Source: Alligator mississippiensis (lineage: Eukaryota; Chordata; Crocodylia; Alligatoridae). From it: 64,000 bases of DNA. Location of the stretch: the NCBI RefSeq assembly GCF_030867095.1, contig NC_081824.1:136739433-136803432 (forward strand), read 5' to 3'. Below are positions 39,701-52,500 of this stretch, in pieces. Each line of letters begins with the position of its first letter. Position 1 is the first letter of the stretch. The translations under genes were made by a program, and so were the position numbers. The notes under the pieces are model-generated. The model worked only from the letters and a program-made list of their open reading frames with translations, searched no databases and was not told the DNA's origin.

Positions 39701-40277
39701 TAAATCACTGAAGTATTCTGCAGTAAACCTGCCTTTAGGAGAAATCAAAACCTGATATTTTTAAGAATCACTCTTCTTCAGTGCTTCCAAGGGGAAAAAA
39801 ATCATATAAATCTTTCGTAGATATCTTCATTTGAATATATTGTGTATATCTGTTCTCAAAATCTAGCGAGTTGTCTTAGAGTTTTATATCGCTCCCCCAT
39901 CCTGAATAGTGTTATGATGCCTCTGTAAAATTAATAGTAACAGCAATGAATTTCATGATTCTGTTCCTTTAAGATAACATTAAGTTCTATTCCCTTAAGG
40001 TAAGCTATCTTTTTTTTCTTTGTTTGGAGGGGCATCCTCTAAGGGAAATTCCTACACTTGCATATAGAAGTGATACAGAGCTAATATATACAGCTTTGTG
40101 GCTCTCTCCTTTGCAATGTATACAGCTTTCTCTCTCCTCATTGGGCAATGCAGGGGGCAGATTGCATAATTTTTAGAGTGCCCAGAACTTGAACAGTTTT
40201 GAGCTGCAGAGAACCCAAATTGTGAATAGCAGGGAGCTGCCATAAATTAAAGCAGCACAAAATCCAAAGGTCTAGAA

Positions 40278-40612
40278 CAGTGGTGCTGAACCTCTGGTCT
40301 GCAGGCAGGCCAAATCCAGCCTGTGAGTCTCCCCATGGGTCCAGAGATGTGACGGGAATAGTAGTAGCAGTAATTGCCATGGCTTTTGTGGGGTTGCTTT
40401 GCGGCCAGATCTGGTATACAGGGTTGCTGTGCAGCCATATCTGCTATGGGTCAGAGTCAGGCTGGTGCAAGGGTCACACCTGAAAACTGACCTTGTACAT
40501 TGACACCACATTGGATGCAGCCCACAGACTAATTCCACCCATGGGATCCAGCCTACAGACCAGCCCTGCATCACTCATCTGGCCTGCAGAGCTGGAAAGT
40601 TGAGCACTACTT
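40278..40612. mobile_element. hAT nonautonomous element
   Basis: CAGTGGTGCTGAACCTCTGG at the left is inverted at the right in GAGCACTACTT. Flanks GTCTAGAA and GTCTAAAA agree at 7 of 8 positions. Confidence 0.65.
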
Positions 40613-40785
40613 GTCTAAAATATGATAGAGCTAAGTCCAATCCACTTTGACATGCTGACTGTCAGAATGCGTGTGCCAAGTGCTTAGCTTCACTGTCTGT
40701 AGCCTTTCTTCTAACAGTTGATCCATACTGGGTGCATCTAGATGTACAATTAATGCACAGAAAGCTTACTGTTAAGCTAGGTCGA

Positions 40786-41046
40786 ATGGTCATAAACTAC
40801 TACAAGACCGTTTCAGGCTGGACATAAGGAAGAATTTCTTTACTGTCCGAGCCCCCAAGGTCTGGAACAGCCTGCCACCGGAGGTGGTTCAAGCGCCTAC
40901 ATTGAACACCTTCAAGAGCAAACTGGATGCTTATCTTGCTGGGATCCTATGACCCCAGCTGACTTCCTGCCCTTTGTGCAGGGGGCTGGACTTGATGATC
41001 TTCTGAGGTCCCTTCCAGCCCTAATGTCTATGAAAATCTATGAAAA
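40786..41046 (+). mobile_element. CR1 LINE 3' end, same subfamily as 59947-61272
   Basis: GACATAAGGAAGAATTTCTT through GAGGTCCCTTCCAGCCCTAA, with a double TCTATGAAAA tail. Very close to the 3' end of the CR1 copy at 59947, so the two belong to one recent subfamily. Confidence 0.85.
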
Positions 41047-41280
41047 TACTGTGCAGTAAGCTTTCAGTGAGAGCACAACTACATGTGCACCCATCAGGAG
41101 CAATTTTGCTCCTGATGGGAGCAGTTCAGGGCAGGGAAACACCTACCCTGCTCTCCTGCCATATGGCAGCCAAGGGGAGCTCTAAGCTCCCAGAGGTGCC
41201 AGCCCCAGGCTGACAGAAGACACTGGGGTTAGGCCTGGGCTTCAGGGGACAGGGTCGCAGCTGTTTCCCCATGCAGGAAA

Positions 41281-41490
41281 GAGTCCCCTTCCCCACAGTT
41301 TTTTCCCAATCCCTTGCCCCGATTGGCCGGTGGGACAGGTGCTGGAAAAGAGCTGCAAGGGAGAGGACTCTTTCTCAGCTCCTGCCCCAAGTGGCTGATT
41401 GAAGCAGGGGGCTGGGAAACAACTGCGTGGGAGGGGATTCTTTCCCAGCCACCTGGCCCAGTTGGCTGGTGGGGCAGCTGGCAGCAAGCC
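41281..41490. repeat. Minisatellite of about three 70-85-bp units
   Basis: Units share TTTCCCAGC..CCTG.CCCA.TTGGC.GGTGGG.CAG and CTGGGAAA..CTGC..GGGAGGGGA. This makes in-frame peptide repeats on the minus strand that are not a gene. Confidence 0.6.
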
Positions 41491-42125
41491 CTTGCTGCCA
41501 ACTGCCCCTGACTGAGCGGGTGAATCCATGCCCAGATGCGGGCTCACTGCTAACTACTCCACTGTCAGGACAGCTCATGACTGCCCCTGGCTGAGCAGGG
41601 AAGGAAGAACTCCCCAGTCCTGGCACTACTCAGTTCCCCGCCCCTGTGGAGGGTCAAGAATCCCACAGCACTGGGACAGAAGAGGGCAGAGAGGGACCCA
41701 GTCCCCATGCTTATTGGCTCCCAGCTTCTGGGGGGAGCCAGGAGCTGAGCAGTGCCAGGACCGGGCCCCCTGCTGGTATGGCTGACTAGGAGCAAATTTG
41801 CTCCCGGTCAGCGTCTACATTAGTCCTACTGTGCAGTATCTACTGCGCATTTAGTTTAGTAACTATATTTATAGATACTAGTTAAAGGCACAGTAAACTA
41901 ATTTATTGTGCAGTAGGTTATGTGCATTATTACATGGTGACAGTTTACTGCGCAGTAGATTAGTTTACTGTGCAGTAAAGCATCTCATGTAGACCTACCC
42001 ACTCTGTTCCCAAAGCTATGAGCAGAAGCTAGGTATACTAATTACACTGATCTTTTCCATAGTTTCTCATGGGCAGAATGCAATGTGTTTTTCTGGAGCT
42101 AGAGACAGGACTGGATGATGCCTAA

Positions 42126-42290
42126 CCTATGGCCCGATGGTAAGAGCACAGTGTTGGAAGAAAGAGATGCAGGTTCAAAGCCCTTTTGAACCTGGGTCTT
42201 CCACTTCCTGGATGTGTGTCCTAACTACTACTAGCCTGTTGATTTAAAATAGGAGAAGGTTTATTTGTTCCTCCTCCCCACCACCTCTCT
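42126..42290 (+). repeat. tRNA-derived SINE
   Basis: TGGTAAGAGCACAGTGTTGG resembles a pol III A box and GGTTCAAAGCCC a B box, spaced about 35 bp apart. A GAACCTGGGTCTTCCACTTC body follows. Confidence 0.55.
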
Positions 42291-43225
42291 GGTAAGTATT
42301 CATGCCATATAATTCTATTTTGCCAGAGGGTGACAAAGAATCTGAAACTGTGTGTAAGCACCAAAAATGGAACTTACTGTTGTGTAATTGCTGTTTAGAT
42401 GCATAAAATTAATAGGAAACAGCCCTGTATGTCTCCCACAAGATAATTCTTACAATTTTACTGGGGACTAGGTATTAATGACTGCTTTGAATTTGCTGAT
42501 TTCCATCTGATATGCCTTAGCAGGATTGACTGATGAAGCTGTAATTATGCTAGTTTTTGGAATTAATCCTGAAGAATTAGAAGTGATTGCTTGTGAATGC
42601 TGGAAGGATTTGAGACTGAGTGGTACTTTTCCAGTATGTCCTTCAAAGTTTTGGCCTCTGTCTATGTTTGTACTGACTTAAGCAGGGATTGACGGCTCTG
42701 AGCTTCTTAGAAACAATTCAGCCGGTTGCAGGAACAGACTCTCCAAGGAAAGCCTCACAGAAATAACTAGGATGAAATATCAACTGGAGCAGAGGTAGCA
42801 TGGGCAGATGTAAGACTTTAAAAAGGTGGGTTCAGAAGGTGTGGCACATCATCATATATAACACAATACCTATTTTCTCCACTTAGAAACTAAATGCTAA
42901 TATGCAAGGGGCTTAGGGATGTATTATTCAGCTAAAGATCAGAATGTGAACTAGTTTGTTAATTATATATTAAGTTTAAAAAACACAACACACTAGGCAA
43001 AAATAGTTGAAAGATCATTAGTCCTGTAATCATTATAGTTAAATGTACTATAAATCTTATTCAGATTTATAAAACAAAATCTAACTTTCTTGAGTGCTTC
43101 CAATATTTCATTGTCAATCATTTCTACATCTGAGCTAATATGACCACACCCGAGTAAACGCTTTTAGCTAGAGCAGAAGAGCAGTCTGCAGGGCTGTGAA
43201 ATAGGAGACAGATATTACCAGGAAT

Positions 43226-43376
43226 TAGGGTGGCCATCATAGAGGACATTCTGAAACCCAACTCCTTTATGTCCTCTATTTTCTCTTTAAGAGAAAAATA
43301 GAGGACATAAAGGCATTCGGGTCATATCAATAGAGGACAGAAGACAACCAGATTGTCCTGTATGATGGCCACCCTA
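43226..43376. mobile_element. Foldback hAT MITE, perfect 8-bp TSD
   Basis: TAGGGTGGCCATCATA and its exact inverse TATGATGGCCACCCTA form the ends. The TSD is CCAGGAAT at 43218-43225 and 43377-43384. The body is a palindrome around TTTCTCTTTAAGAGAAAAA. It is 151 bp and apparently well preserved. Confidence 0.9.
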
Positions 43377-44496
43377 CCAGGAATGGCCAACAGACAGCAA
43401 ACTTAAAGAAGAAAGGATAGTTGGAATACTGGAACATCAGCACCATTAAAAAGGAGAATGGACAGTTAACACCCATAGAGTGAAAAGAGATTAGCAGGAA
43501 TCAGGGAGATGTCAATAAGCCATGAAGTCAGTTGACTCTTTCAACACTGTGTGAATAGAATTGCAGCAGCCCCTCTCAGGCAGTTGGTTTTAAAGTTTGG
43601 GTGAAGCAGGAATCACAGATGGGTGCAATTGCACCACTGCAGTGCCTTGGATCTGCCCTAGAGACTCCTCCCTAGCTTGCTCCTGTGGCCATGAGGCTGA
43701 AGGCAGGTGAAACTCGGGAGCATCCAAACCCCAAGTCTTCAGGCTTGAGCCTGCATGTTGGATGCCTGCCAAATGATTTGGAAATATCTGAAGCCCCAGG
43801 TGGGGGTGGAGGATGTTTGCCGGTAGTAGGGCCACATATGGTTTTTAAATGACTCATGGATTTGGAATTGATTGGCTGATTTGGCTTGGAACACAACACA
43901 TTTCCCTTAAAAAAACCCAAACAAAAACCAAAATAAATAAAAAAACCTGCCCCTGAGAGGTAGCACAGTTCTTTAAAAGCATTCTGTGTTGTACAAATAA
44001 GTTATTGCTGTGGCTTTTCAGGGTTTATAGCTGCTTATTCACTTCCTGTGATTGAGCAGAAAGCAAAGGATATAAAATACGATTACTCATATCTTTACCT
44101 CCTATGTTTCCACCGGAAACTCATGCATATCTTTTTTTGCTTTGCTAACAGTTTTATGTGGGACATTTTCATCTCTTATGTGTCTGTCAAAGGACTTTAT
44201 CAAAGCAATATGAAAGGAAGGGTTTGCAGAGATAAGCTGTAAATAAAGAACAGTGCCTTCTCCTGCCTACTTCTGCAGAATTAGATGGCTTAATTAAAGA
44301 TGACCTGATAGTCTGGATGTAAGGTAAATCTTTGAGGTACATACAAGGCAATGCAATATTTGCTTAGGTTTGAAAATAAATTGGTAACCAGATCTGTCTG
44401 GCATTAACAAAAAATAGCATATAATTAGGCCAGATCCTTAACTGCTGCCAATCAATGTAGCATCCTTAAATATTTCACTAGTTACATTCACTAGTG

Positions 44497-44814
44497 CAGA
44501 TTTTTTCAACCCATGGGTCGTGACCCAAAAGTGGGTCAGAAGAATATATGAAAGGGTTATGAGCAAACTTTAAAAATGGATCAACAAACTTAAAAAATGG
44601 ATTCCCCTTTAAAGGAGAAAAACATGGGATACTTTGGCTTTTCCCTTGCAGACTGGCAGAGTGCCAGCCAGCAAGAGGCTGCTTGGGGCCGCCCTTGCCC
44701 CACACACCCACCTACCGCCCCACACACTGGGGAGCTGGGGCCTGGGAGTGTGGGGCATTGGGTCAGGACTGGCCACTGATGTTTACAAATGGGTCCTGGT
44801 ACAAAAAAACACTG
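44497..44814. mobile_element. hAT nonautonomous element, perfect 8-bp TSD
   Basis: CAGATTTTTTCAACCC at the left; the right ends AAACACTG. CACTAGTG flanks both sides (44489-44496, 44815-44822). Its interior CCCTTGCAGACTGGCAGAGT matches the left part of the GC-rich repeat at 12885. Confidence 0.82.
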
Positions 44815-44822
44815 CACTAGTG

Positions 44823-46400
44823 GATGTATTAGTACTAACGAAGGATCAGGCTTTCTCTATTTTATTCCCAGAGTAAATACTCAAAAAATTACTCTTGTTT
44901 TATGCATCCATACATAAACACACAACATACAATATCAGATGCAGGTCAAAACTGGTCTGCTTGTAAACTCACCTGAAGAATTCATGCCAAACCAACAACA
45001 GACTTTATAACCAAGTAGAAACAGTGTAGTATAATTCTGTAAAATTCTCAACTGTTCTGAATATAGTTCTGTAACTGTTTTTCTTCTGTGGGTGTAACTG
45101 TGGTATATAGTATTATTAAAAATAATTATGACAATAATGCATTTTTCTTATATTCATTTTTTTGAAAGCTGTAGTTATAAAGTCAATTTCTGCAATCCTT
45201 ATTCAAGATAAACTCCCTCTGATTTGAGCAGTTACAACAGATGCAATAACTACTTTAGTACAATAGCAATTCAAATGTGTATTTGTTTAAACTATTACTT
45301 TTTCATATTTTCCTGCTTCTTGTATTTCTGCACATAACAAAATGATTGGTGTGGACTGAGAAACTGTCCTCTTGATTTTTCGTGTGTTTGTGTGTATGTG
45401 TTACAAAGATAGCAGCACTGTTGTGTAGTGAAGTATTTATCTAGCTTCAGCAGAAAGAAGTTAGGCAAGATTCGGATGACAGGTCCATTAGCTATTAAAA
45501 CCTATAAATAATTCATGGAATAACTCCATGGGGTGTTTTTCTTTCTCCTTTTCCTAAAAGTCTGTAGTGTTTTGTCACTACAAGAAGATGAGTGGAACAG
45601 CTGCTAACCAGCAAAGGAACATTTATCTCCATCAATATAGCTTTTCCAGTCAGGCCACAGCAGTAGTCTTTGAATTTTCTTGGAAGCTTCTTTCATTGAT
45701 TGCATTATTAACATTAAAACAATTTTTCCTCCCCAAGCCATTAACCTGTAGTGCTCATGGTAAGTCTGTCTAAAGCATAGGTGTGTCCTATTAAATACCT
45801 CCAGTAAGTTTGAATCAGCATGTGAAAGGTATATTTGTGTGCAGTAGAATTTAATTTTCACAATGTAATGCTCAGTTTCTAGCACGGGGTGCTGAAAAAG
45901 AAAAATGGGAAAGAATAACACATTTGCTTTATTTTTCTGCAGGTCCTGGACAAGATAATCTTTCATTCAAGTCACTTCCTACCAGGAAATTCCTAAAGTG
46001 AGAGGTCAAGTAAGACAAGCTGTTTTCCAGTATTTTGTGCTGTCACTCTTTGCCTTCTCAGTCTACTAGCAAATAAAACCCTATCTGGGACCCTACTTTG
46101 AGCTGTTTTCAGTTTGGGAGCCACTCTTAGCAAAAAAGAACTTGAAGTACTTGTATGTGAAAGACAGTAGACTGCTCTGACCTTGCTAAATGAGTGTGTT
46201 CACTTCAGTAGGTGGCAAAGCCACTTAGAAATAATGGCCTGCATGGAGATGGACTCTCTAATTTTTTTCTTCAAGAGTATGACACAGTAGAAATGCATCA
46301 CCAATGAAATAAGAGCACAGACACTTAAAAAACCCATAGGCCTGAGTGGCACATACTCCAGGCAGTACTAATATCTGTCAGCTTGGATGAAGTGAAGCTG
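44823..46400. other. AT-rich sequence upstream of SYTL3 coding start
   Basis: No exon could be supported. A CTCATGGTAAGTCTG string at 45756-45770 is a possible donor of a noncoding SYTL3 exon, but it has no other evidence. Confidence 0.3.
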
Positions 46401-46441
46401 TGTAGTTCAGGAGTCTTGAAAGGAAGTGAAGTTTGTGAAAA

Positions 46442-46551
46442 ATGACTGTAGAATTTAATCTAAACTTCCTTAAAGAATTGGAGCAGGAGACTGTTTTGGA
46501 GGTTCTATACCGTGATCAGATGCTGAGAAAAGTGGATGAAGAAAGGATAAG
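46442..46551 (+). CDS. SYTL3: SYTL3 first coding exon
   Basis: It encodes MTVEFNLNFLKELEQETVLE and then VLYRDQMLRKVDEERI, with donor ATAAG|GTATTA. A weak acceptor-like TTCAG at 46406-46410 could begin the exon, but its pyrimidine tract is poor. Confidence 0.92.
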
Positions 46552-49500
46552 GTATTATGCTTTCCCCCCCCCTTTTGTTCTTTTTGCATTGTGCCATTCA
46601 TTGCTGTCTCTTCTAATCACCACTTTTCTTGCATGCTCTTGGCTACTGGTATTTTTTCCAGCTGAGAAAAATAACAGTGATTATAGCCTCTACACTGTAG
46701 AATACTGGTGAGACCTGAACAAATACAATGCAGTGAATCATCTACTTCATGAATTTAGCTCTCAGCTTTTCTGGAAAAATCTTGCCCCTCCAAGGATTAC
46801 TCCCTCTGTGAAGAGTTTACAATTCAATTTTCTGTCATTGCATTCACTGGTGTGTAAGCTTATCCCCATTACAAAGGAAGACTTCACAGCTTGGCCTGTT
46901 TTAATTAATCACTGGTGTCAGGGTTCTGAACAGGGGATTTGGGAATCTCATCCTGAAGCTGAGCTAAATCTTGTTTCTTATCAAATAAAGTGTATTCCAA
47001 GTGTGTTGCCTCTCCTAGTCTCCAATTTTCTGTCACCACCATAGCAAATTTTATTTGCTCGATGAAAAGTTTTATTTCCTCAGCTTCACACAAATCTGCA
47101 ATGTGAAGGCTGAGATCAAATCTCTGCCTGGCCTGTTTTATTTCCTTTGTATCAGGGGTTTGACAAGGAGCTTTGGCAGTTTGTACAGTACATTGTTGAG
47201 CAGCTTCCCCATATAAAACATACTATTTGTGTTGCTAATATTTACAAATGCAAGCCTTAAGTTCTCTATCTCCAAACATATGAATGGTGAAACTTAAAAT
47301 TTGATTTCTGTAAGCATTTGTGTAAGTAAAATCTGATTGCAAAGCATCTATAGAAAGCAAATACTAAAAGACTGTAAGGAAAGGAAATTAATTCATTTTT
47401 AAATTTGAGCAATACATTACTCCTTTGTGGTAATTATGCCATTCTGCTTTACATGGTATTCTCCAAACAAAGGATTATGGTGTAACTAAATCTTAAATAG
47501 GTCAGGGAGCTTAGTGCTTGATGATCCTGACACTTTTAGGAGGCTATGAAAGGTAAGTAAAGGAAGCAAGTTTTTTTTTCAGGCATTTTGTTCTAAACTG
47601 TGTTTTAAAGCTGTATGTATTTTATTTGGTTTGGTTTAGATGGCACGTTCACTGAAGTTACTTATGGCAGTTCTCTTTCACAAGTCAGATTTTCAAAAGT
47701 ACACACCCTTAGTCTTTTCCTCTTTTTGCTTGTGTAGCTTTGCAAGCAACTGTGCATTCATGCTATATTTTTGGTGCACTATCATGGGTGCATATGGTCT
47801 GCATGAACAGAATCCCATGTGTGCTGGATGACAAGCAGGACTACCTGTACAACATTATGTTAAGAGTACCATGTGCAAGGCGATGCATATTCATCAGTGT
47901 CACCTTGAGTCCCCTACACTGTCAAGGTCCCATTATACAAAGCATTGTACAAGCACATAGTATAGACAACCCCTGCCCTGAAGATCATTATTTCTCTGTT
48001 ATGGCTATTTCAGGTGTTTTGTTTGAATGGTTCTTTTAATGTTGCTTTTTGTTGGAGGGGGGAGGATTTATGCATTTTTGGGGACAGCCGCAGACCCTCT
48101 GTAAGAAGTGGGGAGTGTGGGCTTGGGAATGACATTGCGGGGGGGACATTGTAGGAGGGCAATGGAGTGTCTCTTGTTTCTTATTTTGTGGGTTGTTTGT
48201 CTTTTATTATAAGCTGCCCTGAGGAACTAAATGTAAATAATCAAAGCAGATAAAATATACATCTAAATTATAATAACAAATAGAGGCACTGATTTGGAAA
48301 TATGTTCCATAAAGGATTATCACTATGGCATATCCTTCATATCAGCTTCTGATTATACTTATTTTTATTTGTCTTGGGGGTTAGGAAATTGAAAACACAG
48401 CTGCAGCAGCTTCGGTGGAAAGGAGCTAAAAATGCAAGCCACGAATATCAGGAGAGGTCTTGTGCTCGCTGTCAGAAATCCTTGGGCCTTGTGATGAATA
48501 GAGGTGCGGTGTGCAATGGGTGCAGCCATCGAGTGTGTTCCGAGTGTCGCATCTGTCTCAATCCCTACTTGTGGAAGTGCACCATCTGCTATGCTCATGG
48601 GTGAGAAACTGGATTGCTTTTGATAACCTATGGCCAGTTTTGTGTTTATCTCTTAGAGCAAATCATGACTGAGGGAGCAAGGAAGTCTCCTGGATTGCTT
48701 TAATTATACAGGTTTCCCTCGATTTATGCATTACATGCGTTCCCGTAAAACTGTGAATAAATTGAATTTGCATAAAGGGAACCCCATTTACAATGTAAGA
48801 CATAGTGATATGTTCCCACGGCAGTGAGGGAGGGAGGGAGTAAGGCTGGGACTAGGGAAGGGGTCGGGGGGAGGAGTGCAGCACAGCCCGGTGGCCACTC
48901 AAGGGGCTGCAGCAGGGAGTAAAGTAGAGGGAACTGTCAGTGGGTGCGGGGCGCGGGACTGGGGGACACGGCTCTTACTGCTACATGCACCCTAGGAGGG
49001 CTACAGGCTGGGGGGCTGTGCCAGGCTCTTCCTGGGGGGTGCGTGCCCCCAGATCTGCATGCATCATGAGAGCAGGCTGCTGCTGTGGGTTGGGGCCGGT
49101 GGCGGCACTGGGCTCTTCCCGACGCTCAGGGCAGGCAGCTGCGCTGGGAGCGGGGCTGCTGCCACCCCAAAATTTGCCATAGCCCCCCCCAACCTGCCCT
49201 TCCAGTGCCGGGAAGAGCTCGGTGCTGCCGCCAGAGCCTGGCATTGGTCACTCCCAGCACAGCTGCAGCAGGGGCTGAGGTGAGTGGGGTCCTGGCCCCA
49301 CGGCCCTTTCCCCTCCCCCCAGCAGACTTACCTGCTTGGGGTGGGGCACCTATGCCGATCGCATAGGAGTGAGTTTACTTCACATATAACGAATTTTAGG
49401 TATAAAAAGAGTCATTGCATAAGAGCAAATTCCCATGTACAAAACCTGCATAAATTGAGGGAAACCTGTACTTAAGATACCGTCGGTAAGTATTGAGATC

Positions 49501-52500
49501 TTGTCACATCCCAGCCCCAGTGAAGTCCGTAAGAGCTTGACTTCAGTGGAACCATGTTCATTCCCTTGTGTTTAGCAAAGCCTAGTGAAATATAGGACAC
49601 TGATGCACCTGTACTTCAGCTCTTCCTGGGATTGTGAAACTAGGCAGGATTTGAAGTAGCTTCATTTTTATATAGAAATTATTCCACTGATGGCATTCTT
49701 CTCTGAGTCCATACTGAAGCCATATATCCTAGCAGTCTGGTGGTGGTTTTGTGCTGCTAGAGGGATCATCTTTTATATAACAATTCCTGACCACTTGCTA
49801 GCTATTGGTGTAGCTATAATATACTCAAGTTAACCAATAGTATATATGTGTTAAAACACTTAGTTTAAATTTGAATGAGACCATTTTGGGGACAAGAACG
49901 TGCAGTCAGAACTTTGAATGCATCAGTTTTCAAATGTATTACCTTTTTACTTTCACTGCAAAATTCCAAATAAATGAATCGTAAGTCTTTTAATTTGCTT
50001 GTTTAAATAATTGGAGTCATAGAATCATGATTAGAACTTGTGATTCCGTTCTTGGTTTTTAGAAACACCCCAGTCTTTGTTCAAGGAAATCTACTTTTTT
50101 TTTTTCATACTGCAGTTCTTGAAAAATTGAGTGTCTTCAGTGAGTGTTATTTACCTTAGAGCAGAGAGATACTGCAAGGTTCTATTCTTGATTAGGTATT
50201 GTTTGAACTTTCCAGTACAAGTCTGATCCAAAGTTGGTTGAGATGATGGCAGACTCTTTTCAGGGCTATATAGGTTAGGAGCTGGACAGAGACATGTTTG
50301 GGTCTCCTGCACTGAGGTGAATTCTACTCAATGTCCCATATTTGAGAGCATGAGGAAAGATTTAGATGATTTAGAAATTTAGAACCCAGGTTTCAGAGAT
50401 GCTGAGCATCCTTAATTCCAGCGAAGGAACCCACCTCTTAAAAAATCAGGACCTAGATACCTTGTTGTGGAGTCTTGATTGCTGGAGATGGTGTGTATTT
50501 TTGTGAAGAAAAGTATAGTGACTGGCTGTAAAGTATTAGTTAAAAAACTTACTGATGAATATTTGATAGCTGGTGTCTTTTCATTATCTTCATCTTGGGT
50601 TTTTGTTTTTTTTGGTTAAACTCTGAATGCTGTTAGAATGTTTTTTTCCCTCACAATAAAGTACTGATATCAGAAACATCACTGAAGTTCTCCCCTCCCT
50701 ACTCCAGTGGTAGATACTAAGATTACTGTAGAAGAAACTTGATCTATTGAACTGAGGACAAACAGTGATAAGAATGCCGTTGGATAGTGTTTCTGAACCT
50801 TCAAAAACAAAGTGGAACTTTATCTCCCATGTTCTGAAACCAGATGAGTTCACTGATGTAAAGCCCGAGTAAACAAAATTCAGTGAGTTTACTGCTTTCA
50901 CGACTTTGATCTGATGTGCTTATGTGGGTGAATAGATGGTCTCTTTTAACCTCTTCTGTGCCTTTTCTCTTCGTACATTTGAGAACAAGCATCTCAAAAG
51001 CAATCCGAATAAGAGCCATGGATATGTTTTACCATAGGGCTATAGAGATGTCTCTGTTTGACAAAGGAATATGATTGGCCAAATTTGGAACTCAAAATCT
51101 ACTAGTTTTGTGTGGGGGAGGGCAGTTTAACTGAAATTGGGACTTGGAATGATATATGCTCATGAAACATAAGGGGAGAGAGATGCATTTTGAAAAAGGC
51201 AGTAATAAAACCACAAAAATTGGCCAGGGGACTCAGAGGCAGTTGTATAACCTTAAACTACTCAGTACTTCTTGTTTGAAACAAATGGATTAGATTTCAA
51301 GTTGACTGTGGTCATGAAAATCAATTTAAACTTTACAGGCCTGTTTTCTTTCTTGTATACTGTGGAACCCTGCAAAAAGGTGCTACCTTTTTTGCATCGC
51401 TGCACATGAATGTGGTATCTTAGCAATCAACATACACGTGTTGCATTAAAAAACAACGTGCATAATAGCGTGACATTTTGTCAGTGGTTTTACGAGCTGT
51501 AATTTTTGCTTTGTTTACTTTCACAGCTATCTAAAAGTGAGGAAAAACAAAAACTAAAGTTATGGGTTTTTTGCAAGTAAATTCTTTAGAGATAAAAAAA
51601 TGCCTTGTTGCAGTTTTGATCAATAATAATTCACGAACCCTTTGCCAGGGAAAACTAGCTTCAGCCCTCTAATTTTGTACATATTCAGTTATTGTAAATC
51701 ATGGCTTGTTGCTTTGCATCAGATCGGGAGAAATAAAGAAATGTATATGCCAGTGTTTGCTAGTTCTGTAAGTCACATGCCCACAAACTGTAAGTCACAT
51801 GCCCACAAACCCTCGGTGATGGAACATTGGTTTACAGATTTGAAAGAGAGGAAATTCTCCATGGTTGTTTAGAATCGAGGCACCCCTTGAAAAATGTCAG
51901 CTTTTAGTCTTCACAGCTAGGGACAGACATTCAAAATGCCCAAGTCTTTGCAGGTTAGTCTAAGCTGTGCAGCTTAAACTGATTAATAAGTGGACAGACA
52001 TGCTCTGGCAACCAGGAAATGCAGGTACATGCCTGAACTGGCTCAATGGTCAAGCCAGAAGCCGAAGTGTGGCCGGGGGGGGTGGGGGGGGTGCTAGAGC
52101 ATGCCTGCCAGCCACTGCCAAAGGGGAGGGAAGAGAGATGCCCTCCAAGGCTCTCACCCCTCTCTGCTGGAATGGAGGTGGTGCCGCCAGGCACCAGCCC
52201 AGGCTAGCACACAGGGGATGGGGGAAAAAGTCCTTTCTCTGAAGCAAGCATGTATTGAACACAGCAATTTGCAAAGTATACAACAGGGAACTACCAAAAA
52301 TCTTTGCCTAAGCTGTGATACAGCCCAGTAAAACACAGTGTACACAGCTTTGTCTAACTTAAAATGTAAACCAGAAAGACAAGAATTAGTTTTACTAATC
52401 CTGAGGGCAAAGTGTCTCCTTACAGCCAGGCATTCAGAAAGGCTTTATAATATAAATGTAGCTCTCTTTATTCTTTGGTGAAGCTGTTTGCAACTTCTCT

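Larger units (their letters stand above)
40730..42000. repeat. Foldback MITE mosaic split by a CR1 insertion
   Basis: The outer arms are GGGTGCATCTAGATG (left) and CATGTAGACCTACCC (right), with TTACTGTGCAGTA-type strings on both sides. An inner hairpin pair GGAGCAATTTTGCTCC (41099) and GGAGCAAATTTGCTCC (41790) brackets a GC-rich core with a minisatellite. A young-looking CR1 3' end sits in the left arm. Confidence 0.55.

Noticed and set aside
41229-41795. Repetitive minus-strand peptides (FPAP..GQ..GK)
   Set aside because: Explained by a minisatellite in a foldback repeat; no gene structure.
42126-42200. Functional tRNA gene
   Set aside because: A- and B-box-like strings are present but no cloverleaf can be drawn; it fits a tRNA-derived SINE.
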